Shown piece by piece: positions 15,989-24,828 of a stretch of 64,000 bases of DNA. The DNA is from Veillonellaceae bacterium (GTDB taxonomy: Bacteria; Bacillota_C; Negativicutes; UBA1444), in the NCBI GenBank assembly GCA_012798135.1, contig JAAZNU010000050.1:8268-72267 (forward strand). The letters are read 5' to 3'. Positions within the stretch are counted from its first letter, which is position 1. Every line of letters starts with the position of its first letter. A model generated the notes under the pieces. That model was not told the DNA's origin. It did no database searches and saw nothing but the letters and a program-made list of their open reading frames with translations. A program made the position numbers and the translations under genes.

Positions 15989-16876
15989 TCAAGATTTCGC
16001 CGTGTGCTCCAGCCGGTAGGCAATATTTTCCCATAAACGGTTCAAGGCTTCCCCAATCAGGCGATCTTCCGTCGGCACAACCGTACGACCTTCCTGCAGC
16101 GCCTTGCGGAACTCTTCACGGTAGGGAATCTCTCCCGCTACCATGATGCTGTTGGCGACGCACCAGTTTCGAATCTGCTGGCGCATTCCCTCGTGCAGAT
16201 CGCTTTTATTGAGGCAAACCAACAACGGCAGCCGAAAATGCCGGGTCAGTTCATACAACCGTTGCAGATCATGCAGCGCGGAAATGGTCGGTTCCACTAC
16301 GGCCAACGCCAAGGTGGCGCCGGTCAGGGCGGCTATGGCAGGACAACCGATACCGGGCGGGCCATCCGTCAACATCAGGGAGCCCGCCTGCTGGCATATC
16401 AAAGAACGGGCGACTTCCTTGACCTTGGACACCAATTTCCCTGAGTTTTCGATGGCAACGCCTAGGTTGGCGTTGACCAGCAGCCCCCGCGAGGTCTGCC
16501 AGACTTCCCAAGCTCCCGCTTCCTTGCGCCCCATCGTAATGGCGCCGGTCGGGCAAAAATCGGCGCACACACCGCAGCCTTCGCATAACAGCGGCGCGGC
16601 CAGAACTCCGTTTTCGATTGCACCGAATCGACAAAGCAACCCGCATTTATTGCAGCCGATACAGGCTTCCCGATTGATTTTGACTTCCCACCCCGACTCG
16701 AAACTGCCGGAATCGACCTTCTCCCCGTCAAGAATCAATTGCAGATTGGCGGCATCGACATCGCAGTCGGCCATCACTTTATTGGGGATAATCGCGGCCA
16801 GCGCGCCCGTGATGCTGGTTTTCCCGGTGCCGCCCTTTCCGCTGACGACTACGATTTCCTTTATCGGGACGGCCAT
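15989..16876 (-). CDS. MinD-type P-loop ATPase with two [4Fe-4S] clusters, module B copy 2
   Basis: The 295-residue protein has SGKGGTGKTS near residue 11, DCDVDAAN, and the cluster motifs CIGCNKCGLLC and CEGCGVCADFC. It is the counterpart of the 4202-5056 gene. GGAGG ten nt upstream supports the ATG at 16876. It overlaps the upstream ATPase gene by 16 bp. Confidence 0.88.
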   Translation of the reverse strand: MAVPIKEIVVVSGKGGTGKTSITGALAAIIPNKVMADCDVDAANLQLILDGEKVDSGSFESGWEVKINREACIGCNKCGLLCRFGAIENGVLAAPLLCEGCGVCADFCPTGAITMGRKEAGAWEVWQTSRGLLVNANLGVAIENSGKLVSKVKEVARSLICQQAGSLMLTDGPPGIGCPAIAALTGATLALAVVEPTISALHDLQRLYELTRHFRLPLLVCLNKSDLHEGMRQQIRNWCVANSIMVAGEIPYREEFRKALQEGRTVVPTEDRLIGEALNRLWENIAYRLEHTAKS

Positions 16877-17709
16877 GTACGTTGCACCTCCCGCCAAATA
16901 TTTCTTCCCTGCACAATGGCCTGCACCGGCAACCGTCCACCGGCATACGCCGCCGCCCACTCCCGGCTATACGGAATTTCGGCCAGCAGGGGAATGTTTC
17001 TTTCTTGGCACAGAGCCCGTATGCGGTCCTGCCAGGGACCGGCGTCACTTTTATTGATCACGACGCCGCGGCGATCGTGACCGATTTCCGCCAAAACATC
17101 CACGGCCAGAACCAAGTCGTGATAACCGAAGGCATTCGGTTCTGTCACCAATAGGCAGACATCGCTGTCATAAACGGCTAACGCCATCAAGCACGAGGTT
17201 CCCGGCGGACAATCCAGCACCACATTTCCCGTCGACGGGGCTTTGGCCTTGAGCGCCTTGATCAGCGGACCACCGGCCGGCAAACCGGGATCCAGTTTCC
17301 CGGCGATCCAATGCACCCGCTGGTACTCTTCGGTTCCTGCGCCCTGTTCAATGACGCCGATCCGCCGGGGGACCTCCCGGATCGCCTGCCGGGTGCACGC
17401 CAGGCTGCAACCCCCGCAGCTATGACAAAGCTCGGGGAAAAGCATCGCCTTGCCCCCGGCCACTACCAAGGCCGAAAAGCGGCAAACCTTGGCACAATCG
17501 TCACAGCCATCACATCGCTCGACAACGATATCAGGAATTTGAACGGTTACTGTTTCAGTCGTCACGCAGTCCGGCTTAACAAACAGATGGCAATTCGGTT
17601 CCTCAACATCACAATCGATTAACATCGCCTGCTCGGCCCCTGCCGACAGCATCAGGGACACTGTTGTTTTCCCGGTTCCTCCCTTGCCGCTCGCCACACT
17701 GACCCGCAT
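16861..17709 (-). CDS. MinD-type P-loop ATPase with two [4Fe-4S] clusters, module B copy 1
   Basis: This 282-residue protein begins directly with MRVSVASGKGGTGKTT and has DCDVEEPN, CDGCDDCAKVC and CHSCGGCSLAC. It is the counterpart of the 5034-5906 gene. GGAGGTG precedes the ATG. A GAAATATATTTC palindrome lies 18 bp upstream, in the gap after the DUF134 gene. Confidence 0.88.
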   Translation of the reverse strand: MRVSVASGKGGTGKTTVSLMLSAGAEQAMLIDCDVEEPNCHLFVKPDCVTTETVTVQIPDIVVERCDGCDDCAKVCRFSALVVAGGKAMLFPELCHSCGGCSLACTRQAIREVPRRIGVIEQGAGTEEYQRVHWIAGKLDPGLPAGGPLIKALKAKAPSTGNVVLDCPPGTSCLMALAVYDSDVCLLVTEPNAFGYHDLVLAVDVLAEIGHDRRGVVINKSDAGPWQDRIRALCQERNIPLLAEIPYSREWAAAYAGGRLPVQAIVQGRNIWREVQRTWPSR

Positions 17710-17726
17710 CGGCCCACCTCCATATC

Positions 17727-17738
17727 GAAATATATTTC
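17727..17738. promoter_or_regulatory. Palindrome GAAATATATTTC upstream of the module B ATPases
   Basis: A perfect 12-bp palindrome in the 51-bp gap between the DUF134 gene and the first ATPase gene. A near copy is at 18217-18228, upstream of the DUF134 gene. Possible DUF134 operator (inference). Confidence 0.5.
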
Positions 17739-17760
17739 ATTACTGACAGAAAAAAACTTG

Positions 17761-18183
17761 TCAACGAAGTCGGGCCGCTGCCTGCGCCCCGCATTGCGGA
17801 CATAATAGCTGGCACCCCCGTCCACCCTGGCCGGCCAGCACTTCCCATTCGTGACCGCAGGCGCCGCAACGGAACCGCCGACTGCCGTTGCAACATTTCA
17901 TCCGGTAGTTGCCGCCTTCTATCCGCAAGGAGCGACCCTCCCAAAGAAAGCGGCCGATTTTCAGGTGAGCCTTTTCCAGAATCCGATGGAAAGTCGGGCG
18001 AGACACACCCATCAGTTCCGCGGCCGGTCCCTGCTCCATCCCTTCCACGTCGGCCAAACGAATGGCCTCCATTTCTTCGATGGTGATCACCATTTCATCC
18101 ACGGCGAATATAGGAATGCCTACCGGTTTGAACTGGCCGACCGGTGGCAATTGTTCCACATGTCGATCCTTAATGGGTCGCAT
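17761..18183 (-). CDS. DUF134 family DNA-binding protein, module B
   Basis: This 140-residue protein has IEEMEAIRLADVEGMEQ and MGVSRPTFHRILEKA near residues 35-70, matching the module A copy. CxxC pairs (CGAC, CPQC) form a C-terminal metal site. It lies first in the module B operon behind a TTGACT-17-TATAAT promoter. The start region is duplicated (see 18180-18211); the inner ATG at 18183 is in frame. It probably autoregulates and controls the ATPase/ORP genes (inference). Confidence 0.83.
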   Translation of the reverse strand: MRPIKDRHVEQLPPVGQFKPVGIPIFAVDEMVITIEEMEAIRLADVEGMEQGPAAELMGVSRPTFHRILEKAHLKIGRFLWEGRSLRIEGGNYRMKCCNGSRRFRCGACGHEWEVLAGQGGRGCQLLCPQCGAQAAARLR

Positions 18184-18211
18184 TCTGCCTACCTCGCATT
18201 CTGCCTACCTC
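18180..18211 (-). repeat. Tandem 16-bp duplication of ribosome site and start codon
   Basis: GAGGTAGGCAGAATGC occurs twice, head to tail, with no mismatch. Each copy holds a GAGG and an ATG. The inner ATG (18183) starts the DUF134 protein. The outer ATG (18199) opens a 9-codon frame that stops with TAA just past the inner start, so it overlaps it. Confidence 0.9.
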
Positions 18212-18216
18212 ATTAT

Positions 18217-18228
18217 GAAATATTTTTC
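18217..18228. promoter_or_regulatory. Near-palindrome GAAATATTTTTC at the DUF134 transcription start
   Basis: It differs from the 17727-17738 palindrome at one base and lies at about +1 of the DUF134 promoter, a repressor-like position. Confidence 0.5.
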
Positions 18229-18234
18229 GTTTCA

Positions 18235-18263
18235 ATTATAGAATCCCCTGAACCGCAAGTCAA
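18235..18263 (-). promoter_or_regulatory. Module B operon promoter
   Basis: Minus-strand TTGACT (18258-18263) and TATAAT (18235-18240) are spaced by 17 bp. Downstream lie the near-palindrome and the duplicated start. Confidence 0.8.
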
Positions 18264-18335
18264 GCAGCGCGTAAACGACAAGGTTGCGCAAGCGCTTCAG
18301 AATCTTATCATTTTACACCGCAACGCTTCCAGCCT

Positions 18336-18791
18336 TTATTCCACGCAACGAATCATGGCGATTTCATCGCAGTTGGGGAATTTGCTGCAGTTGATGCAGT
18401 CTTTCCAAACTTTTTGCGACAAGCGCTCCTTGGGAACTTCATGAAATCCCGCCTTGGCAAAAAAGCCCGGCTGATAGGTCAGCGTAAACAGTGTTTTCAC
18501 GCCGAGCTCCCGGGCGTCATCCGCCAGTTGCTCGACAATGGCCATGCCGACACCTTGGCCGACATATTCCGGAGCAATCGCCATGGCCCGGATTTCCGCC
18601 AGTTCATCCCAAACCAGATGCAAGGCGCCGACACCGACAACCTGCCTGTCCTGTTCCGCCAGAACAAAATCACGAAGCGTTTCGTAAATGGCATTCCGCG
18701 AACGGGCCAACATCAAACCCTGCTCCGCATAGTGGTTAACAATCCGGTGAATGCTTTCGACATCGCGGAATTGCGCCCGACGGTATTTCAT
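18336..18791 (-). CDS. GNAT N-acetyltransferase, ArgA-like
   Basis: The 151-residue protein matches the small ArgA-type acetyltransferases. It has YRRAQFRDVESIHRIVN at the N-terminus, acetyl-CoA loop residues in EYVGQGVGMAIVEQL, LTYQPGFFAKAGF, and a conserved C-terminal CINCSKFPNCDE. A role in N-acetylglutamate formation for arginine synthesis is likely but not proven. GGAGG eight nt upstream supports the ATG at 18791. It is co-oriented with nth, 18 bp apart. Confidence 0.83.
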   Translation of the reverse strand: MKYRRAQFRDVESIHRIVNHYAEQGLMLARSRNAIYETLRDFVLAEQDRQVVGVGALHLVWDELAEIRAMAIAPEYVGQGVGMAIVEQLADDARELGVKTLFTLTYQPGFFAKAGFHEVPKERLSQKVWKDCINCSKFPNCDEIAMIRCVE

Positions 18792-18809
18792 GCAAGGCAC
18801 CTCCAATCG

Positions 18810-19490
18810 TTATGGGGTTGAGGATGGTGTTAATGGACTTTCCGTCATTTTCTCCGTCAAAACCGTTGACGAAGGGCACAGGTCACCGATGCAGCAGTCC
18901 CGGCACAACGGATTCCGGGCCCGGCAGACCTTCCGGCCGTGCCAGATCAGCCAATGATGGGCCGCCGACCAATCCCGGCGGGGAATGACTTTCATCAGGC
19001 CTTGTTCGACTTCACCGGGCGTTTTGCCGACCGCCAGTTTCGTCCGGTTCGCTACGCGAAATACGTGGGTGTCCACGGCAATGGCCGGCACATTGAATTG
19101 ATGGCTCAACATCACATTCGCCGTTTTGCGGCCCACGCCAGGCAACGTCAAGAGATCGTTCATCGTTCCGGGAACTTCGCCGCCATACTCGTCGACCAGC
19201 CGCCGGCAGGTGCCGAGTAGACTTTTCGCCTTGGCCCGGTACAGTCCGCAATCGTGAATCAATTCCTCTAGTTGGCTCAACTCAAGTTCCAGCATCTTTG
19301 CCGGCGAATTCCATTGGGGGAATAGACGGCCGGTGATAATGTTGACCCGGACATCGGTGCACTGTGCGGATAGTATGACCGCCACCAGCAATTCAAATGA
19401 AGAATTGAACCTTAATCCGGTTGTCATGCCAAAATAAGTCTTGGCCAGCCGTTGCAGCATATCCTGCCGCCGGGCCATTGTCATTCGCAT
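18810..19490 (-). CDS. nth: Endonuclease III (DNA glycosylase/AP lyase)
   Basis: The 226-residue protein has the helix-hairpin-helix LPGVGRKTANV with the catalytic lysine, and VDTHVFRVANR with the catalytic aspartate. The [4Fe-4S] motif is CX6CX2CX5C (CRARNPLCRDC and CIGDLC). It removes oxidised pyrimidines. AGGGGG precedes the ATG. The C-terminus extends about 15 residues past the cluster. Confidence 0.95.
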   Translation of the reverse strand: MRMTMARRQDMLQRLAKTYFGMTTGLRFNSSFELLVAVILSAQCTDVRVNIITGRLFPQWNSPAKMLELELSQLEELIHDCGLYRAKAKSLLGTCRRLVDEYGGEVPGTMNDLLTLPGVGRKTANVMLSHQFNVPAIAVDTHVFRVANRTKLAVGKTPGEVEQGLMKVIPRRDWSAAHHWLIWHGRKVCRARNPLCRDCCIGDLCPSSTVLTEKMTESPLTPSSTP

Positions 19491-19571
19491 GCAATTCCCC
19501 CTGACAAAAATTTGTTTCTATGGTCCTTCCACATCTCCCCGCCGCTTTCCTGCCGCACGGAAAAGGATTTT

Positions 19572-19600
19572 TTGTGTGAGCATGGAATTCGTGGTAAGAT
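19572..19600 (+). promoter_or_regulatory. Candidate promoter of the tatA-ferredoxin-AOR operon
   Basis: TTGTGT (19572-19577) and TAAGAT (19595-19600) are spaced by 17 bp, 39 bp before the tatA ATG. Confidence 0.5.
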
Positions 19601-19639
19601 AAATGTAAACTTCAAACACAACCTTAGGAGGGAACACAA

Positions 19640-19876
19640 ATGTTTGGCTTGGGTATGCCCGAACTCATCTTGATCCTGATTATCGCGCTCGTAATTTTCG
19701 GTCCATCCAAACTGCCGGAAATGGGGGCTTCCATTGGCAAAGCCATCCGGGAATTCCGCAATGCGACCAAGGAACCGGATTCCGAAACCGAACGCAAGGT
19801 CGTCGTCGCCGAGTACCATGAAACGCCAAAACAGCCGGCCACTGCACCAAACCCGGAACAGAAAGAAAAAGAATGA
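19640..19876 (+). CDS. tatA: Twin-arginine translocase subunit TatA/TatE
   Basis: This 78-residue protein has an N-terminal membrane helix ([20 protein letters not shown]), the conserved FGPxKLPE, then an amphipathic helix and a charged tail ending in QKEKE. It forms the Tat pore. AGGAGGG precedes the ATG. It overlaps the next gene, a Tat substrate, by 4 bp; no tatC is in the window. It looks like a TatA dedicated to its operon (inference). Confidence 0.92.
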   Translation: MFGLGMPELILILIIALVIFGPSKLPEMGASIGKAIREFRNATKEPDSETERKVVVAEYHETPKQPATAPNPEQKEKE

Positions 19877-20550
19877 CCCGTCTGACGTTCAGCCGGCGCG
19901 AGTTCGTCATCGGCGCTTTGGCCGGCGCGACCGCCGGCGCCGGGATTACGGCTGCCCTGCTGCGAAAATCTTCTTCGGTCCCGTCCGGGTCTTCGGGCGG
20001 GTCGGTTTTTCATACGGACCGAGCGGCCCGCATCACCACATTGAGTTATATCGTGGCAGACCATGCCCGTTGCACCGGTTGCGGCATCTGCGAAGCGGAA
20101 TGTGCGATCGTTCACGACCGAACGTTCGATATCGGACGCAGCCGCATTCGGCTCCACCATTTCGAACCCGCATTGGATATTGCTTCGGTTTGCACCGGTT
20201 GCGGCGATGCACCCTGTATTGCCGCCTGCCCCAAGGAAGCCGGTGCCTTGAGTCGGGATCGTCTGACCGGCGCTATTCTGTTGAATGAGTCGAAATGTAT
20301 TGGCTGCGGCGCTTGCCAGAAAGTTTGCGCCGGGCAACGTTCCGGGGTGATCCGGTTGAGCCGGGACGGGAAAAAGGCAATGGGAATCTGTGATCTGTGC
20401 GGAGGAGACCCGGCCTGCGTCAAAGCCTGTCCCGAGCATTGCCTGTCGTTGGTTCCTGCCAACCAGGACGGCCGCGATCTGGCGACTCCGCCGGCGGCGA
20501 TCGCCCACAGCCTTTCCCGTAACCTATATCGTTCGGGGAGGGATGGCTGA
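19873..20550 (+). CDS. Tat-exported ferredoxin-like protein with [4Fe-4S] clusters
   Basis: The 225-residue protein has a Tat signal ([19 protein letters not shown]). Cysteine motifs follow: [35 protein letters not shown] and [14 protein letters not shown], enough for four [4Fe-4S] clusters. The layout is like HybA/YdhY-type electron-transfer subunits. It overlaps the AOR gene (TGATG). It would pass electrons to or from the AOR-family enzyme, possibly outside the cytoplasmic membrane. Confidence 0.88.
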   Translation: MTRLTFSRREFVIGALAGATAGAGITAALLRKSSSVPSGSSGGSVFHTDRAARITTLSYIVADHARCTGCGICEAECAIVHDRTFDIGRSRIRLHHFEPALDIASVCTGCGDAPCIAACPKEAGALSRDRLTGAILLNESKCIGCGACQKVCAGQRSGVIRLSRDGKKAMGICDLCGGDPACVKACPEHCLSLVPANQDGRDLATPPAAIAHSLSRNLYRSGRDG

Positions 20551-22355
20551 TGTCTGGCGGTTATACCGGCAAGATTTTGGAAGTGGACCTCACCGGGCGG
20601 CGTCATTTTTTCAGCGATACGGACCGGCAGGCGGCCGCACAATTTCTGGGTGGCCGCGGAATGGGAATCAAGACGCTGTGGGACCGGATTCCGGGACCCG
20701 GTCTGGATCCGCTGTCGCCGGAAAATCCGTTGATGTTTTGGCCAGGCCCCCTGTCCGGCTTTCCTTTAGCTGGAGCATCCCGGGTCGCCGTCGTCACCAA
20801 GTCGGCCAGCACTTCTCCGGCGAAAAGCCCTGTTGCCAACGCCTCTACGGTCTCCTATTCCTCGATTGGCGGCCATTTCGGCCCCGCGCTGAAACAAGCC
20901 GGCTATGACGGCCTGATCCTCACCGGGAAATCAGACCGTCCGGTCGTATTGGTCGTTAACGAAGGTAGCGTTTCATTTCGGGACGCTACCGATCTTTGGG
21001 GCCAATCCGCCACCGCCACTCTGACCCGGCTCAATCAGGAGCTAGGGCCTGATTTTCGTTTGCTGACGATTGGTCCGGCAGGTGAGGCCGGAGTTCGGTT
21101 TGCCGGCATTGTCAGCGATGTTCGCCGCACTACCGCCCGTGGCGGCGCCGGCGCCGTCATGGGATCGAAGAATCTGAAAGCGATCGCCGTCCGCGGTTCC
21201 CTGCCGATTCCGTTGCAAAATAAGGCCGGGCTGTTTGCTTTGCGTCGCGAGCTTGCCACGCTGCTCGCCCGTTGGAGTAATTACGAGCATTGGCGGCGTT
21301 GGGGAGCTACCCCGTTGCTGCTGTCAGCCAGTCAGGCCGGTATGCTTACGACCAAAAACTTTCGGGAAGGTTCCTGGCCGGCCGTCGCCAATTTATCCAT
21401 GTCCGTTGCCGAGCGTGAATTTTGGGTCCGCCATACCGCCTGCGCTCATTGTAGCTTAAAATGCGTCAAAATCGGCCAGATTTCGAATGGTTCTTGGCGC
21501 GGCGTCATCGCCGAGGGTCCCGGCTACAGCGCCGGGGCCATGTTGGGCGCCAACTGCGGGGTCACAGGTTTCAACGGACTCATGAAGCTCATTTCCCGTG
21601 CTGACGAATTGGGGCTCGATCCCATCGCCGCCGGCAATGTGCTGGGTTTTGTCCTGGATTTGTACGAAAACGGTATTCTGCGCCCAAATGATTTGGATGG
21701 TCTGTCGCCGACCTGGGGCAATGTCCCAGTCCTGCTGGAACTGCTGGACCGGATCGCGCGGCGGCAGGGAATCGGCGAAGTCTTGTCCCGGGGCGTGAAA
21801 AAAGCGGCCGCCGCCATCGGCGAGGCCGCCGATCCTTTCGCCATGCACGTGAAAGGGCAGGAAATGGCCGGCTGGAACATACCCGCCAGCCACGACTTCG
21901 CCATCGTATACGGAACCGCCAATCGGGGCGCGAGCCACCAAGAGGGGGCATCCGTCCCCGAGCAACATCGCCGGACCTTTTTGGATGCGCTGGGCATCTG
22001 CCGGTTTGTGTATGGCGCCGTCGGCACTGCACCGTATCAGCGGGCCCTAACGCTGGCCACCGGTCTGCCGGGCGACGACGCCTCGATGTTGACAATTGGG
22101 GAACGCATCTGGAATCTGGAGAAAATGTTCAATGCCCGGGAAGGCTTCCGCCGTCAGGACGACCGCTTGCCATCCCGGATTACTTCCCTGCGGTTTACCG
22201 TCGGTCCGAAAGCCGGCGCGACTTTTCCGGCCGATAAACAGGATTCGCTGCTCGACAAATATTACGCTGACCGGGGCTGGAATCAACAAACCAGCCTGCC
22301 GACGCCCGAAAAATTAAAATTGCTGGGGCTCGACAAGCTGGTCGCAAAAGGCTGA
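20550..22355 (+). CDS. Aldehyde ferredoxin oxidoreductase family protein
   Basis: The 601-residue protein opens [16 protein letters not shown] and has GGRGMGIKTLWDRIP, typical of the tungsten/molybdenum bis-pterin AOR family. Cluster cysteines are in CAHCSLKC near residue 290 and CRFVYG near 485. It has no signal peptide, although its partner ferredoxin does, so export would need hitchhiking. Family substrates are aldehydes or carboxylates; the real one is unknown. Confidence 0.9.
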   Translation: MSGGYTGKILEVDLTGRRHFFSDTDRQAAAQFLGGRGMGIKTLWDRIPGPGLDPLSPENPLMFWPGPLSGFPLAGASRVAVVTKSASTSPAKSPVANASTVSYSSIGGHFGPALKQAGYDGLILTGKSDRPVVLVVNEGSVSFRDATDLWGQSATATLTRLNQELGPDFRLLTIGPAGEAGVRFAGIVSDVRRTTARGGAGAVMGSKNLKAIAVRGSLPIPLQNKAGLFALRRELATLLARWSNYEHWRRWGATPLLLSASQAGMLTTKNFREGSWPAVANLSMSVAEREFWVRHTACAHCSLKCVKIGQISNGSWRGVIAEGPGYSAGAMLGANCGVTGFNGLMKLISRADELGLDPIAAGNVLGFVLDLYENGILRPNDLDGLSPTWGNVPVLLELLDRIARRQGIGEVLSRGVKKAAAAIGEAADPFAMHVKGQEMAGWNIPASHDFAIVYGTANRGASHQEGASVPEQHRRTFLDALGICRFVYGAVGTAPYQRALTLATGLPGDDASMLTIGERIWNLEKMFNAREGFRRQDDRLPSRITSLRFTVGPKAGATFPADKQDSLLDKYYADRGWNQQTSLPTPEKLKLLGLDKLVAKG

Positions 22356-22376
22356 GATCAAAAGGCCTGAAGGCGT

Positions 22377-23735
22377 TCAGTTGGTCAGACTGCGGATCGG
22401 CGCCGGAATACGTCCGCCCCGGGCGATGAAGGCATCCGGCCGAAACCGGTTCACGCCCATGATCGGCGCATGTCCAAGCAATCCGCCAAATACGACGGAA
22501 TCGCCCACGGTCTTGCCGGGAACGGGAATCAGCCGCACAGCCGTCGTTTTGTTGTTGATCATGCCGATAGCGGCCTCGTCGGCAATGATGGCCGAAATCG
22601 TTGCGGCCGAGGTATCGCCGGGCACCGCAATCATGTCCAGGCCAACAGAACAGACACAGGTCATCGCTTCAAGTTTTTCCAGTGAGAGGGCGCCTCGCTC
22701 CACGGCAGCGATCATGCCGGCATCCTCGCTGACCGGAATGAACGCGCCGGACAGTCCGCCGACATGGGAAGACGCCATCAGGCCGCCTTTTTTCACCGCA
22801 TCGTTCAGCAACGCCAGCGCGGCGGTCGTGCCTGGCGCACCGGCGCTTTCCAGTCCCATTTCTTCCAGGATCGCGGCTACACTGTCGCCAATCGCCGGCG
22901 TCGGCGCCAGCGACAGGTCGACGATGCCAAACGGCACATTCAAACGGCGGGAGGCCTCCTGCGCCACCAGTTGCCCGACGCGGGTAATCTTAAACGCCGT
23001 CTTTTTGACGGTTTCGGCAACCACACCCAAATCGGCGCCCCTCACCTGTTCGATGGCCCTCATCACGACGCCGGGGCCACTGACACCGACATTGATGCAA
23101 ACCTCTGCTTCACCGACGCCATGGAACGCGCCGGCCATGAACGGATTATCCTCCACGGCGTTGGCAAATACCACCAGCTTGGCGCAACCGATCGCGTCGC
23201 GGTCTTTGGTCAGTTCGGCCGTGCATTTGATGATTTCACCCATTCGCGCCACACAATCCATGTTGATGCCGGTGGATGTGGAAGCCAGGTTGACCGAAGA
23301 ACAGACTCGTTCGGTCCTTGCCAGCGCCTCCGGTATGGAATCGATCAAGACCAGGTCGCCTTTGGTGAATCCTTTGTGCACGAGGGCGGAAAACCCGCCG
23401 ATAAAATTGACACCAACGGCGCTGGCAGCCCGGTCCAGAGCTTCTGCCACCGCCACATAATTATCGGTGCGGCAGGCCTCCGCAGCGATGGCGACCGGCG
23501 TCACAGAAATTCGCTTATTAATTATGGGAACGCCGTATTCGGCCTCGATGTCCTCGCCAACCTGCACCAGTTTTTCCGCTTGCCGGGTGATCTTCTCATA
23601 GATGTTCCGGCAAAAATTCGTCATATCCGGTTCGGCGCAATCTCGCAGGCTGATGCCCATGGTAATCGTCCGGACATCCAGGTTCTGTTCCTTGATCATC
23701 CGGTTTGTTTCCAGAATATCCTGCAGCTCAATCAT
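22377..23735 (-). CDS. PFL family protein (UPF0210/DUF711)
   Basis: This 452-residue protein matches the UPF0210 family: it starts [14 protein letters not shown] and has [15 protein letters not shown] and [20 protein letters not shown]. The family structure resembles pyruvate formate-lyase, but no radical glycine motif is evident and function is unknown. GGGGG precedes the ATG. It is paired with the small ACT-domain gene upstream, 12 bp away, an arrangement widely conserved in Firmicutes. Confidence 0.88.
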   Translation of the reverse strand: MIELQDILETNRMIKEQNLDVRTITMGISLRDCAEPDMTNFCRNIYEKITRQAEKLVQVGEDIEAEYGVPIINKRISVTPVAIAAEACRTDNYVAVAEALDRAASAVGVNFIGGFSALVHKGFTKGDLVLIDSIPEALARTERVCSSVNLASTSTGINMDCVARMGEIIKCTAELTKDRDAIGCAKLVVFANAVEDNPFMAGAFHGVGEAEVCINVGVSGPGVVMRAIEQVRGADLGVVAETVKKTAFKITRVGQLVAQEASRRLNVPFGIVDLSLAPTPAIGDSVAAILEEMGLESAGAPGTTAALALLNDAVKKGGLMASSHVGGLSGAFIPVSEDAGMIAAVERGALSLEKLEAMTCVCSVGLDMIAVPGDTSAATISAIIADEAAIGMINNKTTAVRLIPVPGKTVGDSVVFGGLLGHAPIMGVNRFRPDAFIARGGRIPAPIRSLTN

Positions 23736-23747
23736 GAAAGTACCCCC

Positions 23748-24017
23748 TTACACCCGATGCATAACCTGGAAAATATCCGCATGCTGAACCCGAATCTCCA
23801 GACCGAACTCCTCGCCTTTACTGCGCAGGATCTCCTGCAGTTCTTTCAGGCTGACTTTGGCCTCGGCCATGTCGGCCGTCATGATCATATTAAAAAAACC
23901 GTCCAGGATCGTCTGATCCAAGTTCAGGATATTCACGCCATTTTCCGCCAATACGGTGGACACCATGGCAATAATGCCAACCCGGTCCCGGCCCAGAACG
24001 CTGATCACGATTCTCAT
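23748..24017 (-). CDS. ACT domain-containing protein (UPF0237)
   Basis: The 89-residue protein is a single ACT domain starting MRIVISVLGRDRVGIIAMV. It resembles GcvR-like regulators that bind amino acids. AAAGGAG precedes the ATG. It probably regulates or partners the UPF0210 protein encoded 12 bp downstream. Confidence 0.88.
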   Translation of the reverse strand: MRIVISVLGRDRVGIIAMVSTVLAENGVNILNLDQTILDGFFNMIMTADMAEAKVSLKELQEILRSKGEEFGLEIRVQHADIFQVMHRV

Positions 24018-24146
24018 GCTATCGCTCCTTTATCCATTCAGTGATTTGATTCCTGAGGTATCTACTATTTTATTTTCCACCGTCAAATAAAGCAAGGCTA
24101 AATGCTGTCACCTGGCACTCAATCTTTTGCGGGAGGCACGGAGAAA

Positions 24147-24815
24147 ATGAATCTGCTGGATGTAATCGGCCCCATCATGATCGGCCCCTCCAGTTCCCAT
24201 ACCGCCGGCGCCGTTCGCCTCGGACGGTTGGCGCTGGCGCTGTTGGGAGAACCGGTCCAGGAAGCCAATATCGGCTTGCACGGTTCCTTCGCCAGTACCG
24301 GCAAGGGGCATGGCACCGACCGGGCGCTGATTGCCGGCCTGATGGGCTGGCAGACCGACGATCCCCGCATCCCCCATTCGTTTGAATATGCCGTCCGAGC
24401 CGGCTTCCCCTTCCATTTCGAAACAGTTTGTCTGGGTGACGATGCGCATCCCAATACGGTCGTTTTCGCCCTGAAAGGAAAAAGCGAAGGAGTGCTGCGT
24501 CTGACCGGCTGTTCGATTGGCGGCGGCCAGATCCGCATGACGGAACTGAACGGCTTCCCCTTCGAATTGAGCGGAGAGTTTTCCACGCTGGTTACGCTGC
24601 ATCACGACCGTCCCGGCGTCATTCACAGCGTGACCGGGGTATTGGCCGCCCGCGCAGTAAATGTGGCGGAAATGCGGGTTTCCCGCCGAAAGCGGGGAAA
24701 TTCGGCGATCATGGTCATTGACGCCGACGGAACGATTCCTCCGGAAATCGTTGCCGCCGTGGCGGACCTGCCGCACATCATCGCCGTTCGCCGCCTGAAT
24801 CCCGTGATGGACTGA
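24147..24815 (+). CDS. sdaAB: L-serine dehydratase, iron-sulfur dependent, beta subunit
   Basis: The 222-residue protein has MNLLDVIGPIMIGPSSSHTAG at its start (GPSSSHTAGA is diagnostic). A C-terminal ACT domain follows (HHDRPGVIHSVTGVLA). With the alpha subunit it deaminates L-serine to pyruvate. The start at 24147 follows GGGAGG; an upstream in-frame ATG at 24102 lacks a site. The alpha gene begins 13 bp later. Confidence 0.94.
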   Translation: MNLLDVIGPIMIGPSSSHTAGAVRLGRLALALLGEPVQEANIGLHGSFASTGKGHGTDRALIAGLMGWQTDDPRIPHSFEYAVRAGFPFHFETVCLGDDAHPNTVVFALKGKSEGVLRLTGCSIGGGQIRMTELNGFPFELSGEFSTLVTLHHDRPGVIHSVTGVLAARAVNVAEMRVSRRKRGNSAIMVIDADGTIPPEIVAAVADLPHIIAVRRLNPVMD

Positions 24816-24828
24816 GGAGGAAAGGAAC

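Noticed and set aside
22764..24044. 426-codon frame opposite the UPF0210 and ACT genes
   Set aside because: A shadow of two clear genes in GC-rich DNA; it matches no family and has no ribosome site.
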